Positions 1 to 7,836 of a stretch of DNA of 64,000 bases are shown here, piece after piece (position 1 is the first letter of the stretch; each line of letters opens with the position of its first letter). The translations under genes and the position numbers were made by a program. This stretch comes from CBDAPE01 sp965198325 (GTDB taxonomy: Bacteria > Pseudomonadota > Alphaproteobacteria > UBA828 > JAPUJA01). The DNA lies in the NCBI GenBank assembly GCA_965198325.1, contig CBDAPE010000013.1:186001-250000 (forward strand), in the 5' to 3' direction. The notes beneath the pieces were generated by a model, which made no database searches, had not been told where the DNA came from, and saw only the letters and a list, made by a program, of their open reading frames with translations.

Positions 1-1523
1 ACGAGGTCGTGTATCCCGATCGGACGTTCCCGGCACCGGTCGAGGACGAGCGTTGTCTGCTATGTCAGCAGCCCCTCGAGGATGATGCGCGGCGTCGCCT
101 GAGCGGCTTCGAGACCTTTGTGAAGGGCGCGGCCCAGCAGGCGGCGGAGGACGCGGCCAGGGAACTCGGCGACTATCAGCGGGATCTGGTGGACGCAAGG
201 ATGCCGATGGGCGACATCCGCGCGCTGGTCACCCTCCTGAAGATTGAACTGGACCGGCCGGGAATTGCGTCGGAGGTGCGGCGCTCGGCGCTGATCGCGG
301 CATGGCGGCTGCGCGCACTGCTCGCCGGCGAGGGGGAACCGGCGGCGGAGGCGCCCATTCCAATGGAAGGTCTGGAAGCGCTCTGCGAGGATGTTGCCCA
401 CAGGGCGAGGGCCCTGTCCGGCGACGCCGATAGCGCGGAACGTCAGGCCCTGGTCTCGGAACACAGGGAATTGAAGGACCGACTGGCTCTTTCCGCGATC
501 GCCGAAGATGTCCGCGCCGAGATCGGACGGCAGGCGGAAATCGCTGCACTCAGGGAGGCCGAGAAGACTTGCGGGACGGGAACGAAACGGCTGATCACGA
601 CGAAGAACAAGGACCTGTCCGAGAAGCTCGTCACCGACGCGCTTCGGGGGCGCTTCGCGCGTGAAGTGGAGAAACTCCGCATCGGTTCGATGCCGATCGA
701 GCTTCGGAAAGTGCGCGACCGGGATGCGCAATCGTTCTTCAAGGTTGCCCTTGTCGACAAGCCGAGTGAGCCGATCGGCGAGATCCTGAGCGAAGGGGAA
801 CATCGTTGCGTCGCGCTGGCCGCATTCCTGGCCGAGCTGGTCACGTCGAGAGACTATTCGGGTATCGTCTTCGATGACCCGGTGTCGTCACTCGATCACA
901 GGTATCGGCGACGGGTGGCGAAGCGCCTCGTGGAGGAGGCCGCTCATAGACAGGTCATCGTGTTCACGCACGATTTGACCTTCCTGTTCGATCTTCAGAG
1001 GGAGGCCGGGGCGGCCGGAGAGGACGTTCACTACCAGAACGTCCATCGGGCCCAGTCGAAGCCCGGGCATGTCAGCGATGATCTGCCGATGGATGCGAAG
1101 GCGGCATGGCCGATGGCTCAGGCGCTTCGCTCCGAGCTCAAGAGTGTGTGGGGCGATTTCGGCAACTGGCCGGAAGCGCACCGCTCCGTATTCGCTGACG
1201 GGTTCATCGGAAAGCTGCGCAAGGCCTGGGAACAGAGCATCGCAGATCTGCTTCGACCGGTGATGTCGCGGTTCAACAGCCAGATCAAGGGGTCGTCACT
1301 GCACAAGCTCGCGATCATCAACGACGATGACGTGATCGCGGTGCGCTCGGCGCGGGCACGCCTGTCGGAAGACCTGCACGCGTCGCCCGAGACGATCAAT
1401 CCGGCGGAAACAACGCATGTGGAGCTCCTGGAGGAACTCGAGAAGCTCGAAGTCTGGCTCCAGGATGTGCAAGACCGGCAAAAGTCGGCACGGGAACCAG
1501 CCGTCTCCTATTCCGTTTCCTAG
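1..1523 (+). CDS. AAA family ATPase (AAA_13/RloC-like), C-terminal part
   Basis: The reading frame is open from the window edge, so the N-terminus with the Walker A motif lies outside. Near the visible start there is a CLLC zinc-hook-like CxxC, then a long charged helical stretch. An ABC-type signature (SEGEHRCVALAAFLAEL) is followed by Walker B (GIVFDDPVSSLDH) and an H-loop (VIVFTHD). This order, with a zinc hook between ATPase halves, is that of the SMC/RecN-like AAA_13 family that includes PrrC/RloC-type and other anti-phage ATPases. About 190 residues follow the H-loop, ending in a charged helical tail. A GTG at position 9 is in frame but is almost certainly internal. A defence role is inferred from the family only; no partner gene is visible downstream. 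Confidence 0.75.
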   Translation, partial: EVVYPDRTFPAPVEDERCLLCQQPLEDDARRRLSGFETFVKGAAQQAAEDAARELGDYQRDLVDARMPMGDIRALVTLLKIELDRPGIASEVRRSALIAAWRLRALLAGEGEPAAEAPIPMEGLEALCEDVAHRARALSGDADSAERQALVSEHRELKDRLALSAIAEDVRAEIGRQAEIAALREAEKTCGTGTKRLITTKNKDLSEKLVTDALRGRFAREVEKLRIGSMPIELRKVRDRDAQSFFKVALVDKPSEPIGEILSEGEHRCVALAAFLAELVTSRDYSGIVFDDPVSSLDHRYRRRVAKRLVEEAAHRQVIVFTHDLTFLFDLQREAGAAGEDVHYQNVHRAQSKPGHVSDDLPMDAKAAWPMAQALRSELKSVWGDFGNWPEAHRSVFADGFIGKLRKAWEQSIADLLRPVMSRFNSQIKGSSLHKLAIINDDDVIAVRSARARLSEDLHASPETINPAETTHVELLEELEKLEVWLQDVQDRQKSAREPAVSYSVS

Positions 1524-1564
1524 GGCAAGTGAGACCTGCGTGGCCGAGCCAGGCCGTTCGGGCG

Positions 1565-1750
1565 GGCATTGTCAGACTAACTGGATGGGACCAGTGGAAC
1601 CAACGATCGAGGGTTCTCAGACTGCAAGTTGGCGCCACTCGGCCAAGGCGGCCGAGCGATTGAGTTTGAAGCTCCCGCGGTTGTAAAGATGACGGTCCTG
1701 GTTGAAATGATTGTGGATCGAGGCGTGGGCGGCGGCGAATTTCTGCAGGG
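1565..1750 (-). pseudogene. IS6-family transposase C-terminal remnant
   Basis: The minus strand encodes the typical IS6-type C-terminus (HNHFNQDRHLYNRGRF, then RSAALAEWH). The outer end reads GGCATTGTCAGACTAACTGG, matching the terminal repeat of the larger IS6-type element at 34411-37182. The two copies are nearly identical over this stretch. The remnant is cut off at 1750, exactly where the first MITE copy begins, so the MITE (or a deletion next to it) removed the rest. Confidence 0.75.
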
Positions 1751-1999
1751 TGTCCCTCCTATAAATTCCGTCCGGCGCAGAAATCCGGGCCTTTCAGGGT
1801 GATTTGATAGCATTGGTGGCCTGCACACGATCCTGCTTCACGGCGTTCTCCTGGGCCTTTTGCAGCCACGCCATACGACAATTTGATATCATCGTGCCTC
1901 GTCATCAACTGGGCGTCCTTCGGTGCAACCAGGGAACCAGTCGCTGGGGCGTCCAAAATACTAGGGTTTCTTCCGTAGATAGAGTAAATGGGAGGGACA
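1751..1999. mobile_element. MITE-like element, copy 1
   Basis: About 250 bp beginning TGTCCCTCCTATAAATTCCG and ending with the inverse, GGGAGGGACA. It is one of five near-full-length copies (2808, 5673, 5999, 9331) sharing about 36-bp terminal inverted repeats. This copy is the most diverged at its right end, where the inner repeat reads TTTCTTCCGTAGATAGAG instead of the usual TTTCTGCGCCGGATGG. No clear target-site duplication is visible. Confidence 0.8.
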
Positions 2000-2015
2000 G
2001 GTACGACCGCGCGCT

Positions 2016-2072
2016 CGAGGTGAGTAATTTTCGATTGCCAAAAGTGCGCAATTTTCGGCTGCCATTGACAAA
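2016..2072. mobile_element. Possible IS21-type terminal fragment
   Basis: The stretch contains two spaced related blocks (TTTTCGATTGCC and TTTTCGGCTGCC) and ends TGACA. This resembles the multiple short end repeats of IS21-family elements that carry GCCGAAAATTGCGCAC motifs. It lies directly against the IS4 transposase fragment. No transposase of this element remains. The assignment comes from recognition of the end motif alone. Confidence 0.35.
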
Positions 2073-2306
2073 CCCGTCCGTCGTTGCCGCCAAGCTCGAA
2101 TGCATCAGCAGTCCGCAGACCGTGTGCATGCGGTCGCGACCGGACTTGTCCTTGCCGCTGCTCACCTTTGTGGTAAAGCCCACCGCTTCAGGACGCTTGC
2201 GCCGCCAGGAAAACTCCGTCGTGTCATGAAGAACAAGGATCGAGCCATCGCTGGCGGCGAAGCGCCACGCCGAGCGGGACTTCGCACCGTTGAGCGACAA
2301 CGTCAC
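2070..2306 (-). pseudogene. IS4-family (Tn5-type) transposase fragment
   Basis: The minus strand encodes ILVLHDTTEFSWRR, a gap of residues, then HTVCGLLMHSSLAATTDG. These match the first catalytic-Asp region of Tn5/IS4-type transposases (LHDTTEF ... HSSLAVT). Both flanks are missing, so it is an internal scrap. Its distal end is cut by the IS21-like end at about 2070. Confidence 0.7.
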
Positions 2307-2431
2307 CCGTCAACCAGGGTATGCGCCGGGAGGCCAGCGGCAATCCTGTCGCCATCACCCAGGCCGCGCCTCTTCGATGTGACGACGCCGTCCTTCCCGT
2401 AATCTTAATAGCGACTACTTCGCCGATCGCG

Positions 2432-2806
2432 TCAGTTGCCGCTAGAGATTTCGATGCAGAGGCTGGCCGCGCTCCAATCACCATAGGGCTGCTGGAACTG
2501 TTTCCCCAAGCCCCGCGCATCGCCCGGTCCGTAGCGCACATTCAGTCCCCCGCTCTCGAATTGCACATCGACCAGTTCTTTGATTCCGCGAATGTACTCG
2601 TAGATTTTGTCGTCCGAGGAAGTGGTATTGGTTGCTTTCTTGGCGATGATCATCGCGAGGAATCCGCGCCTCAACGAACCTCCTTTACCGTGGGCGCAAG
2701 CAAGGACGAGATCCCGTATTCTTTCCAGATCCTTCCAACAACGGCCTGCATTCCATGTCCGCTTGACCTCGACGACGCATATCGGCCGCTCGAATCGATT
2801 GAACAA
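2432..2806 (-). pseudogene. PD-(D/E)XK-like protein, C-terminal part
   Basis: The frame begins at the MITE boundary and encodes RPICVVEVKRTW, an E-x-K core of the PD-(D/E)XK nuclease fold. It continues to a C-terminus ending SLCIEISSGN. The first in-frame ATG is only three residues before the conserved strand, so the N-terminal half of the fold, with the Asp, has been lost. MITE copy 2 starts two bases upstream and is the likely cause. Similar hypothetical proteins are found in restriction or repair settings, but no function is assigned. Confidence 0.5.
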
Positions 2807-2807
2807 C

Positions 2808-3058
2808 TGTCCCTCCTATAAATTCCATCCGGCGCAGAAATCCGGGCCTTTCCGGGCGATGCCAATGACGTTGGTGGCCTGCTCACGATCCTGCTTGACG
2901 GTATTCTCTCGGGCCTTCGCAGTCGCGCCATACGACAGCGCGAGATCATCGTGCCTCGTCATCAACTGGACGTCCTTCGGCCCAACCAGCCAAGCCAGTC
3001 GCTGGGTTGCCCAAAAACACCAGAGTTTCTGCGCCGGATGGAATTAATAGGAGGGACA
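2808..3058. mobile_element. MITE-like element, copy 2
   Basis: A well-conserved 251-bp copy. It opens CTGTCCCTCCTATAAATTCC and closes TTCTGCGCCGGATGGAATTA plus ATAGGAGGGACAG. It sits between a decapitated PD-(D/E)XK gene (left, minus strand) and a decapitated recombinase gene (right, plus strand), so both neighbours are truncated at the element. The interior keeps the phrase RQREIIVPRHQLDVLRPNQPS on the plus strand. Confidence 0.85.
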
Positions 3059-3059
3059 G

Positions 3060-3412
3060 CCGAAAACGAGTGCAGAATCGTGCCCGACCGCAGCCTGCAT
3101 CACCTTCTCGCGCAGGCTCACCGGTACCGGGCAATGGTCATGCACAGTGGCGACAGGACGATGCGCGAGCTTGCCGCCGAGGCGGGGGTCACGAGCTCAT
3201 ATTTCAGCCGGATCCTGCGGCTCGGCTTCCTCGCGCCACAGATCGTCAGCTGCATACTCGACGACCGTCATCCCATCGGGCTGACGGCAAAGCGGCTCGC
3301 CAACGAGGTGCGGCTTCCGGCCGGCTGGGACGACCAGCACGGTTCGATCCTCTGCGAGGGGACGAAGGGACGAACCGGCGCGCCGGCCGGCCGGCCTTCC
3401 GCCCCGGGCTGA
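3060..3412 (+). pseudogene. Serine recombinase C-terminal tail
   Basis: The frame runs out of MITE copy 2 and encodes DRSLHHLLAQAHRYRAMV, then an HTH-like MRELAAEAGVTSSYFSRILR, LAPQIVSCILDDRHPIGLTA and LPAGWDDQHGS. This is the characteristic tail of alphaproteobacterial large serine recombinases, whose catalytic domain lies several hundred residues upstream. That domain is absent here. A second, shorter tail of the same type lies at 41542-41658. Confidence 0.6.
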
Positions 3413-3439
3413 AATCAGCGCCCCGGGTCCGCGATGGGT

Positions 3440-3568
3440 CCGCAATTCGAGCTCTTCAATCGCGCCAGCTTTTGCCGGTTTTCAGGAGCCCTCGATCGCC
3501 CGCAGTTCTTCTACCGTAAACAGCCGGTAAATCGCCGTTTCACGCCCCGTTACCAGGAGTGCCAGAAC
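3440..3568 (-). repeat. Inverted repeat, left arm (decayed coding remnant)
   Basis: On the minus strand this segment reads almost identically to 4076-4207 on the plus strand, making a pair of ~130-bp inverted arms about 500 bp apart. The shared reading frame contains ETA(I/T)YRLFTVEELRAIE followed by a lysine/asparagine-rich tail. The frame is broken in this arm (stop after AIEGS). The origin is unknown; it may be two copies of the 3' end of one lost gene. Confidence 0.6.
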
Positions 3569-4075
3569 TTTACATTGGGCCCGTTGCCCGGGAACACGAG
3601 TCTGCCGGCGGTCGATATGAAGACGCCGCAATCCTGGAAATAACCGGCGCCGCGGCCTCCGGGAACTGCAACACCATCTCGAGCGAACGCGCCTTCGCGG
3701 CGGCATGAAGGGCGATCTTGTCGTACCACCGAAACCGCGTTAGGAGACTTTTGCCATCTCAGGCTGTCCGTTGTCGCACCGCTCGGGCCTCTGCGCTCGG
3801 CAGAGCGCTGGCCGAAGCCCGTAACCCCCGGATAAATAGCGCAGATTCAGGCTCGCCAAATTGTCATTTATACCAATGATATCAATATCTTAGGCGATTG
3901 CGGTGGGCGCAGTTTGCCGCGAACCTGTCTCCGTGCAGGGCGTCAGGAGTCCTGGCACTGGCCCGATGATGTGATCCTATGTGATCCTATATGAGCCTAT
4001 GTGAGCCAGAGGGAACATTATCGACAGGTTGTGCGAGGCGGTTCCAAGCGCGAAGCGGGCGACGGACGCGGTGGA
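3569..4075. other. Noncoding spacer between the inverted arms
   Basis: No convincing gene is present. The minus strand near 3580-3730 has a scrap reading KIALHAAAKARSLEMVLQF and, in another frame, GRLVFPGNGPNVKFWHSW, consistent with a decayed gene that ran into the left arm. The rest is unremarkable. Confidence 0.4.
3971..4007 (+). repeat. Decanucleotide tandem repeat
   Basis: A 10-bp unit, consensus GTGATCCTAT, is repeated 3.7 times with two substitutions (units three and four read ATGAGCCTAT and GTGAGCC). It lies in noncoding DNA just before the right inverted arm. Confidence 0.7.
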
Positions 4076-4207
4076 AAGTCTTGGCACTCGGCGCTGATAA
4101 CGGAGTGTGAAACGGCGACTTACCGGCTGTTTACGGTGGCAGAAATGCGGGCGATCGAGGCGCTAAAAAACCGGCAAAATTTGGCGCGATTGAAGAGCCC
4201 GAATCGT
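4076..4207 (+). repeat. Inverted repeat, right arm
   Basis: Plus-strand counterpart of 3440-3568. This arm keeps an open frame through YRLFTVAEMRAIEALKNR, then QNLARLKSPN. No start codon with a ribosome-binding site lies in front, so it is read as a remnant and not a gene. Confidence 0.6.
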
Positions 4208-4226
4208 GGCGTCGAGGGCGTAGATT

Positions 4227-4574
4227 TCAGTCGCCGAAATCCTCGTCGTGATTCTCGCCGTCCCTCGGGGCCGGAACAACCAGCCCATCGAAAACGGCGG
4301 GCAAGGTTTCGCGGAGGGGCGGATCGAGGATGGGCCAGTATTCGTCCGCGAGCAGGGTCAGGAATTCAACCGGGTCGTGGGCCGGATCGACCAGGTCCCA
4401 CATTCCCCACGGGCCGCCGATCGTGACCGGCTTGGGCGCATCGAACCGCTCCCGGATGTGAGCGACGTCCTTATGATCGCCGGCGACGGTTCCGGCCTCG
4501 TCATCCCAGGTGATCGTGCGCAGCTCTCTGCCGCGCATCCGATCCGGCATTGTGATTCTGTGCGTGGCCATCAT
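4227..4574 (-). CDS. Hypothetical protein
   Basis: A 115-residue acidic protein without signal peptide or membrane segment. It begins MMATHRITMPDRMRGRELRT and contains WDDEAGTVAGDH and a tryptophan-rich middle (GGPWGMWDLVDPAHDPVEF). I recognise the general shape of small uncharacterised alphaproteobacterial proteins (RMKGR..RTI.WDDEAG) but no named family. Two adjacent ATGs could start it and no clear Shine-Dalgarno is visible. It could be a small immunity or antitoxin-like protein; nothing in the sequence proves this. Confidence 0.5.
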   Translation of the reverse strand: MMATHRITMPDRMRGRELRTITWDDEAGTVAGDHKDVAHIRERFDAPKPVTIGGPWGMWDLVDPAHDPVEFLTLLADEYWPILDPPLRETLPAVFDGLVVPAPRDGENHDEDFGD

Positions 4575-4754
4575 GGATCGAAGTGATAAAGCAGGCCGAT
4601 GATCAAGTCGAGCATTTCAGGGTCGTCGCGGGCCAATTCCGCCAGCCGCCCTGGCTGCCTGAGCGCTATGTCGTTCGGCGCTTTGAAGATCGCTTCACAT
4701 TAGGCTGACAGTACCATTCGTCGCCTTTGAAGAGGAGACGCTGCCGGCTAGGTA
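4575..4754. other. Short intergenic stretch
   Basis: 180 bp between two minus-strand genes with no convincing ORF and no strong terminator hairpin that I can see. Confidence 0.4.
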
Positions 4755-5438
4755 TCACGCCTTCAAGTAAGTTTCATCGCCGCACGCCCATCCGAGCAGT
4801 AGCGTGAACCCATCCGACACGTCCACCTCGTTCATCCGGTCCCGCTCCGGTGAACCGCCCAACGCCGCAACGAAAGCGGTGTAGTCCTCGAACCACGCCT
4901 TCTCCGGAGAAAACGAATGCACGATCATCGCCGGCGTTCGAGCGCGAAACCGCTTACATTCGATAACGGCCGAGGCCGCCCGATGAAACAACTGGTAGCG
5001 GAGACGTCCCTCAGGCGGAAAGGCCGTTCCCAACAAATTGCAGAGATATTGAAGCCGTTCCTTTTTCCCTTCGCTCGGATTGGCATACCATTTTTCGATT
5101 GTGTCGCCGAAGGGCTCGGAGACCTTGCCTTCTACCGCTGCAACCATCAGGTCGCCGCCGACACCGATCAGGGCCAGGACGTCGTTCTGACTGTCTCTCG
5201 ATCCCCCCGGCAACGGCACCTTCCACTCGGGCATGGCCATAAGCAGCTCAGGCTCTTCGTTTTCATACCGCGGAATGGTTTTAATCAGGGAAGCAACCTC
5301 GTCGGGGAGCCGACCGTCCGCCTCCCAGGAATGAGCCAAGGTCTTGGCAGAATAGCCGGTCTTCCACTGCTCAGCCGGATCGGCCAGGAAGGTCTGCCAT
5401 GCATCGGGACCGTCGCTGGGAATGTAACAACGCCCCAT
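4755..5438 (-). CDS. DUF6946-like protein
   Basis: A 227-residue protein starting at ATG 5438, preceded by GGAGAG eight bases upstream. A longer frame to 5663 exists but lacks such a site. It opens MGRCYIPSDGPDAWQTFLAD, carries WKTGYSAKTLAHSWE, MPEWKVPLPGG and a VAAVEGKVSEPFG segment, and ends with a MIVHSFSPEKAWFED block. This pattern matches, from memory, the uncharacterised DUF6946 family. The V-x-x-E-G-K motif resembles a PD-(D/E)XK core, so a nuclease-like fold is possible but unproven. It is monocistronic here. Confidence 0.65.
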   Translation of the reverse strand: MGRCYIPSDGPDAWQTFLADPAEQWKTGYSAKTLAHSWEADGRLPDEVASLIKTIPRYENEEPELLMAMPEWKVPLPGGSRDSQNDVLALIGVGGDLMVAAVEGKVSEPFGDTIEKWYANPSEGKKERLQYLCNLLGTAFPPEGRLRYQLFHRAASAVIECKRFRARTPAMIVHSFSPEKAWFEDYTAFVAALGGSPERDRMNEVDVSDGFTLLLGWACGDETYLKA

Positions 5439-5672
5439 GGTTGCTCTCCGTCGTGGTTCATTCCCCTTATGTCCCGTTCGTCCGGTCGTGTCCAGATCGC
5501 CGCGAGACCATGGACCGCTCCCTTCGCTTCCCGCTGCACTGTCGAGCGGTTCCCGACGATCGACTGACGCCCCACCGTGTAGCAGTGTCAAAGCAAACCG
5601 GCTTGAGCTGGGAAGGAAGCTCCCGCAGCCTCTGTCAATGCACAATCCTTCGCGTTTTTTCACTGGAAGCGC

Positions 5673-5922
5673 TGTCCCTCCTACAAATTCCGTCCGGCGC
5701 AGAAACCCGGGCCTTTCCGGGCAATGCCGATGGCGTTGGTGGCCTGCTCACGATCCTGCTTGACGGTATTCTCTCGGGCCTTCGCAGTCGCGCCATGCGA
5801 CAGCTCGAGATCATCGCGCCTCGTCATCAACTGGACGTCCTTCGGCCCAACCAGCCAAGCCAGTCGCTGGGTCGCCCAAAACACCAGGGTTTCTGCGCCG
5901 GATGGAATTAATAGGAGGAACA
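5673..5922. mobile_element. MITE-like element, copy 3
   Basis: A 250-bp copy, close in sequence to copy 2. The left end is TGTCCCTCCTACAAATTCCG and the right end GGAATTAATAGGAGGAACA. It lies about 235 bp upstream of the DUF6946 gene and is separated from copy 4 by only 76 bp. Confidence 0.85.
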
Positions 5923-5998
5923 GGTAAATTGAGGCGTTTTCGCGGGCCGGTTTCGGGCATCTGGACACCGACCCTCTGAAGCCGAGCGCCCGGATGCC

Positions 5999-6249
5999 TG
6001 TCCCTCTTACAAATTCCGTTCGGCGCGAAAATCCGCGCCTTTGCGGGTGATGCCCGATAGCGTTGGTGGCCCGCACACAACCCTGTTTCGCGGCGTTCTC
6101 TCGGGCATTTGCGGTTAGCGCCATGCGAAACCTCAAAATCATCGCGCCTCGTCGTCAACTGGACGTCCTTCGGCCCAACCAGCGAAGTCAGTCGCTGGGA
6201 GCCCAAAATATCAGGGCTTCCGCGCCGGATGGAATTAATAGGAGGAACG
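5999..6249. mobile_element. MITE-like element, copy 4
   Basis: A more diverged copy in the same orientation as copy 3. The left end reads TGTCCCTCTTACAAATTCCG and the right end CCGGATGGAATTAATAGGAG. The interior differs from copies 2 and 3 at many sites (for example RNLKIIAPRRQLDVLRPNQ), indicating an older or separate insertion. Confidence 0.8.
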
Positions 6250-6443
6250 GTGGATCGCCAGCCTGCCCGGCGTCTGGTAATGGTCAGGTCCGAGCCGGAA
6301 GCCGGCCTGCTTGCTTTTTGCTGGTGTCGAGTCCACTCAACGGTCCTTCGTGTTCACCTGGTTCACGGGAAACGGGCGCCGCCGGCCTGATCGGCCGGAG
6401 CACCCGCCGTTGGATATCGCGTGGTGGCGATTGTCGAACCGAA
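6250..6443. other. Intergenic stretch
   Basis: About 190 bp between MITE copy 4 and the first bufferin gene, downstream of that gene's stop. No gene or clear terminator recognised. Confidence 0.3.
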
Positions 6444-6704
6444 TTACCCGACCGTACCGCCCGCTTCCTCGCACGCCGCCGCATCGGGCGTCGTGATGAA
6501 GCCCTGGCCCTGGCAGGCATTCTGCCCGGAGCACTTGTTGCCGGCAGTTGCACAAGCGCTCATGCCCTTGCATGCATTCGCGCCGACACACTTGACGCCT
6601 TCGTCCGCATGGACAGATGTCGATAGGGTGGCGACCGTGCCGGACGCAAACAACGCTGCCGCGGCGGCGGCAACGACGAACCCTGACTTCCTGATCTTGG
6701 CCAT
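6444..6704 (-). CDS. bufA2: BufA2-type periplasmic bufferin, paralogue 1
   Basis: An 86-residue precursor starting at ATG 6704 with TGGAG eight bases upstream. It has a lysine/arginine N-region (MAKIRK), a hydrophobic alanine-rich signal core and a likely cleavage site near SVHA-DEG. The mature part has six cysteines in the patterns VKCVGANACKGMSAC, NKCSGQNACQGQ and AAACEEAGG. This layout matches the BufA2 family of bufferin-type metallophore precursors, which are ribosomally made, modified at Cys residues and bind copper in the periplasm. The usual partners, BufB and BufC, are not nearby. It is a tandem duplicate of the next gene, with almost identical upstream DNA. Confidence 0.75.
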   Translation of the reverse strand: MAKIRKSGFVVAAAAAALFASGTVATLSTSVHADEGVKCVGANACKGMSACATAGNKCSGQNACQGQGFITTPDAAACEEAGGTVG

Positions 6705-7268
6705 TTTCGATCTCCAGTTAATGAACTCAACGAGGTGGTGCGCTCTGAGCTTATCAAATCGGAAAACTTTCGGGCACCAAAACCTCGTGGCCACCGCGTT
6801 ATTCAGCAGAGGGCCACCCGATGTTTTCGGGTGCGCAGCGATCATGCGTCCTTCCCCCAGCGGACCTAGCCGACCCGGCCGCCCTCGGCTTCGCAGGCCA
6901 CGGCTGAATCCATCCTGATCCAGCCTTTGCCCGCGCACTTGTTATGGCCGTTGCACTGGCTCTGAGCCGTGCGGCACTGGCTTTGACCCTTGCAGGCGTT
7001 CACGCCAAAGCACTTAACGCTGTCATCAGCATGGACGGATGTCGATAGGGCGGCGACCGTGCCGGACGCAAACAACGCTGCCGCGGCGGCGGCAACGACG
7101 AACCCTGACTTCCTGATCTTGGCCATTTTCGATCTCCAGTTAATGAACTCAACGAGGTGGTGCGCTCTGAGACTATCAAGTCGGAAAGCCTTTGGGCGCC
7201 AATATCTCGTGGCCACCGCGTTATTCAGCAGGGGGCGGCCGACGTTTTTTGGGCGCACAATAACCATG
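6600..7268. repeat. Tandem duplication carrying bufferin leader regions
   Basis: The DNA at about 6600-6855 (5' half of gene 1 and its upstream region) is repeated at about 7022-7270, 422 bp further on, with only scattered changes. The unit therefore includes promoter, leader, signal-peptide codons and the end of the next gene. The mature peptide regions are much less alike than the leaders. Confidence 0.85.
6866..7126 (-). CDS. bufA2: BufA2-type periplasmic bufferin, paralogue 2
   Basis: An 86-residue precursor starting at ATG 7126 with the same ribosome-binding site as paralogue 1. The signal peptide is identical except for one Thr/Ala change. The mature region differs more: VKCFGVNACKGQSQCRTAQS, then QCNGHNKCAGKGW and VACEAEGG. 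All six cysteines are kept while the spacing residues have changed, which indicates selection on the cysteine pattern. It lies 161 bp upstream of paralogue 1 and each copy brings its own leader region, so they may be transcribed separately. Confidence 0.75.
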   Translation of the reverse strand: MAKIRKSGFVVAAAAAALFASGTVAALSTSVHADDSVKCFGVNACKGQSQCRTAQSQCNGHNKCAGKGWIRMDSAVACEAEGGRVG

Positions 7269-7287
7269 CGTCCTTCACCTCCCGGAG

Positions 7288-7360
7288 CTAACCGATCCGG
7301 CCGCCCTCGGCTTCGCAGGCCGCGGCGGAATTCATCTTGATCCAGCCGTTGCCCTCGCAG
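7288..7360 (-). pseudogene. Third bufferin copy, C-terminal scrap
   Basis: The minus strand encodes NCEGNGWIKMNSAAACEAEG followed by GRIG and a stop. This matches the last quarter of paralogue 2. Upstream of 7360 the similarity stops abruptly, so the leader and most of the peptide are gone. Confidence 0.7.
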
Positions 7361-7600
7361 TTGAGAGCATCGGCAACGTCACGCCCGCCGACGCCTCCTT
7401 CGGGCGCGACACGGCCATCTTCGAAAGGAGGGCAAAGGTCAAGCAACTGACCGCCTGAAACCACCGATTGAACCATCAACGCCAAGCGGCTTGACATCAA
7501 TCCAGGATGAACCAAATCCACTGTCAAGTAGCTGCCTCAGATGTCCTGAATGGTTTGACGGCGGGCAAGTGGCCGCGCTCGCAGGGCTCATGGAGGCGGA

Positions 7601-7795
7601 ATGACGAACGGTCCGGAAGAGTTCACGGAAGGCGGCGAATCCCCAACGCCGCTTTTCGTCTCGCGCCGCCGGCCGTGCTCCCTCTGCGGCCGCGAGTTCG
7701 AGACCACGCCGGCACGCCGGGTGCTGTGCAGGCCTTGCTTCGCACGCGCTTCCAAGGCATCGCCGTTTGACCCTGAGATGGTGACCGATAACTAA
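7601..7795 (+). CDS. Small zinc-ribbon-like protein
   Basis: 64 residues starting at ATG 7601, with an excellent ribosome-binding site (GGAGGCGGA directly ahead). It contains two CxxC knuckles, CSLCGREF and CRPCFARA, about 17 residues apart, with basic residues between. This is the pattern of a single treble-clef or zinc-ribbon unit. No signal peptide. Such small proteins can be DNA- or RNA-binding or regulatory; no named family recognised. It stands alone on the plus strand between minus-strand genes. Confidence 0.6.
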   Translation: MTNGPEEFTEGGESPTPLFVSRRRPCSLCGREFETTPARRVLCRPCFARASKASPFDPEMVTDN

Positions 7796-7836
7796 CGGCC
7801 GCCTGGGATGGCGAAGAATCCGTTAGCCTCATTGAT

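Noticed and set aside
60..803. 247-codon minus-strand frame
   Set aside because: A shadow of the AAA ATPase in GC-rich DNA; no ribosome-binding site and Arg/Pro-rich translation.
1..1523. Complete RloC-type anticodon nuclease
   Set aside because: Walker A lies outside the window and I do not see the expected C-terminal nuclease residues with confidence.
1804..2229. 141-codon plus-strand ORF across MITE copy 1
   Set aside because: It joins MITE interior, an IS end and an IS4 scrap; a composite of unrelated pieces.
3971..4007. Phase-variation tract
   Set aside because: The 10-bp repeat is not in or just before any gene I can support.
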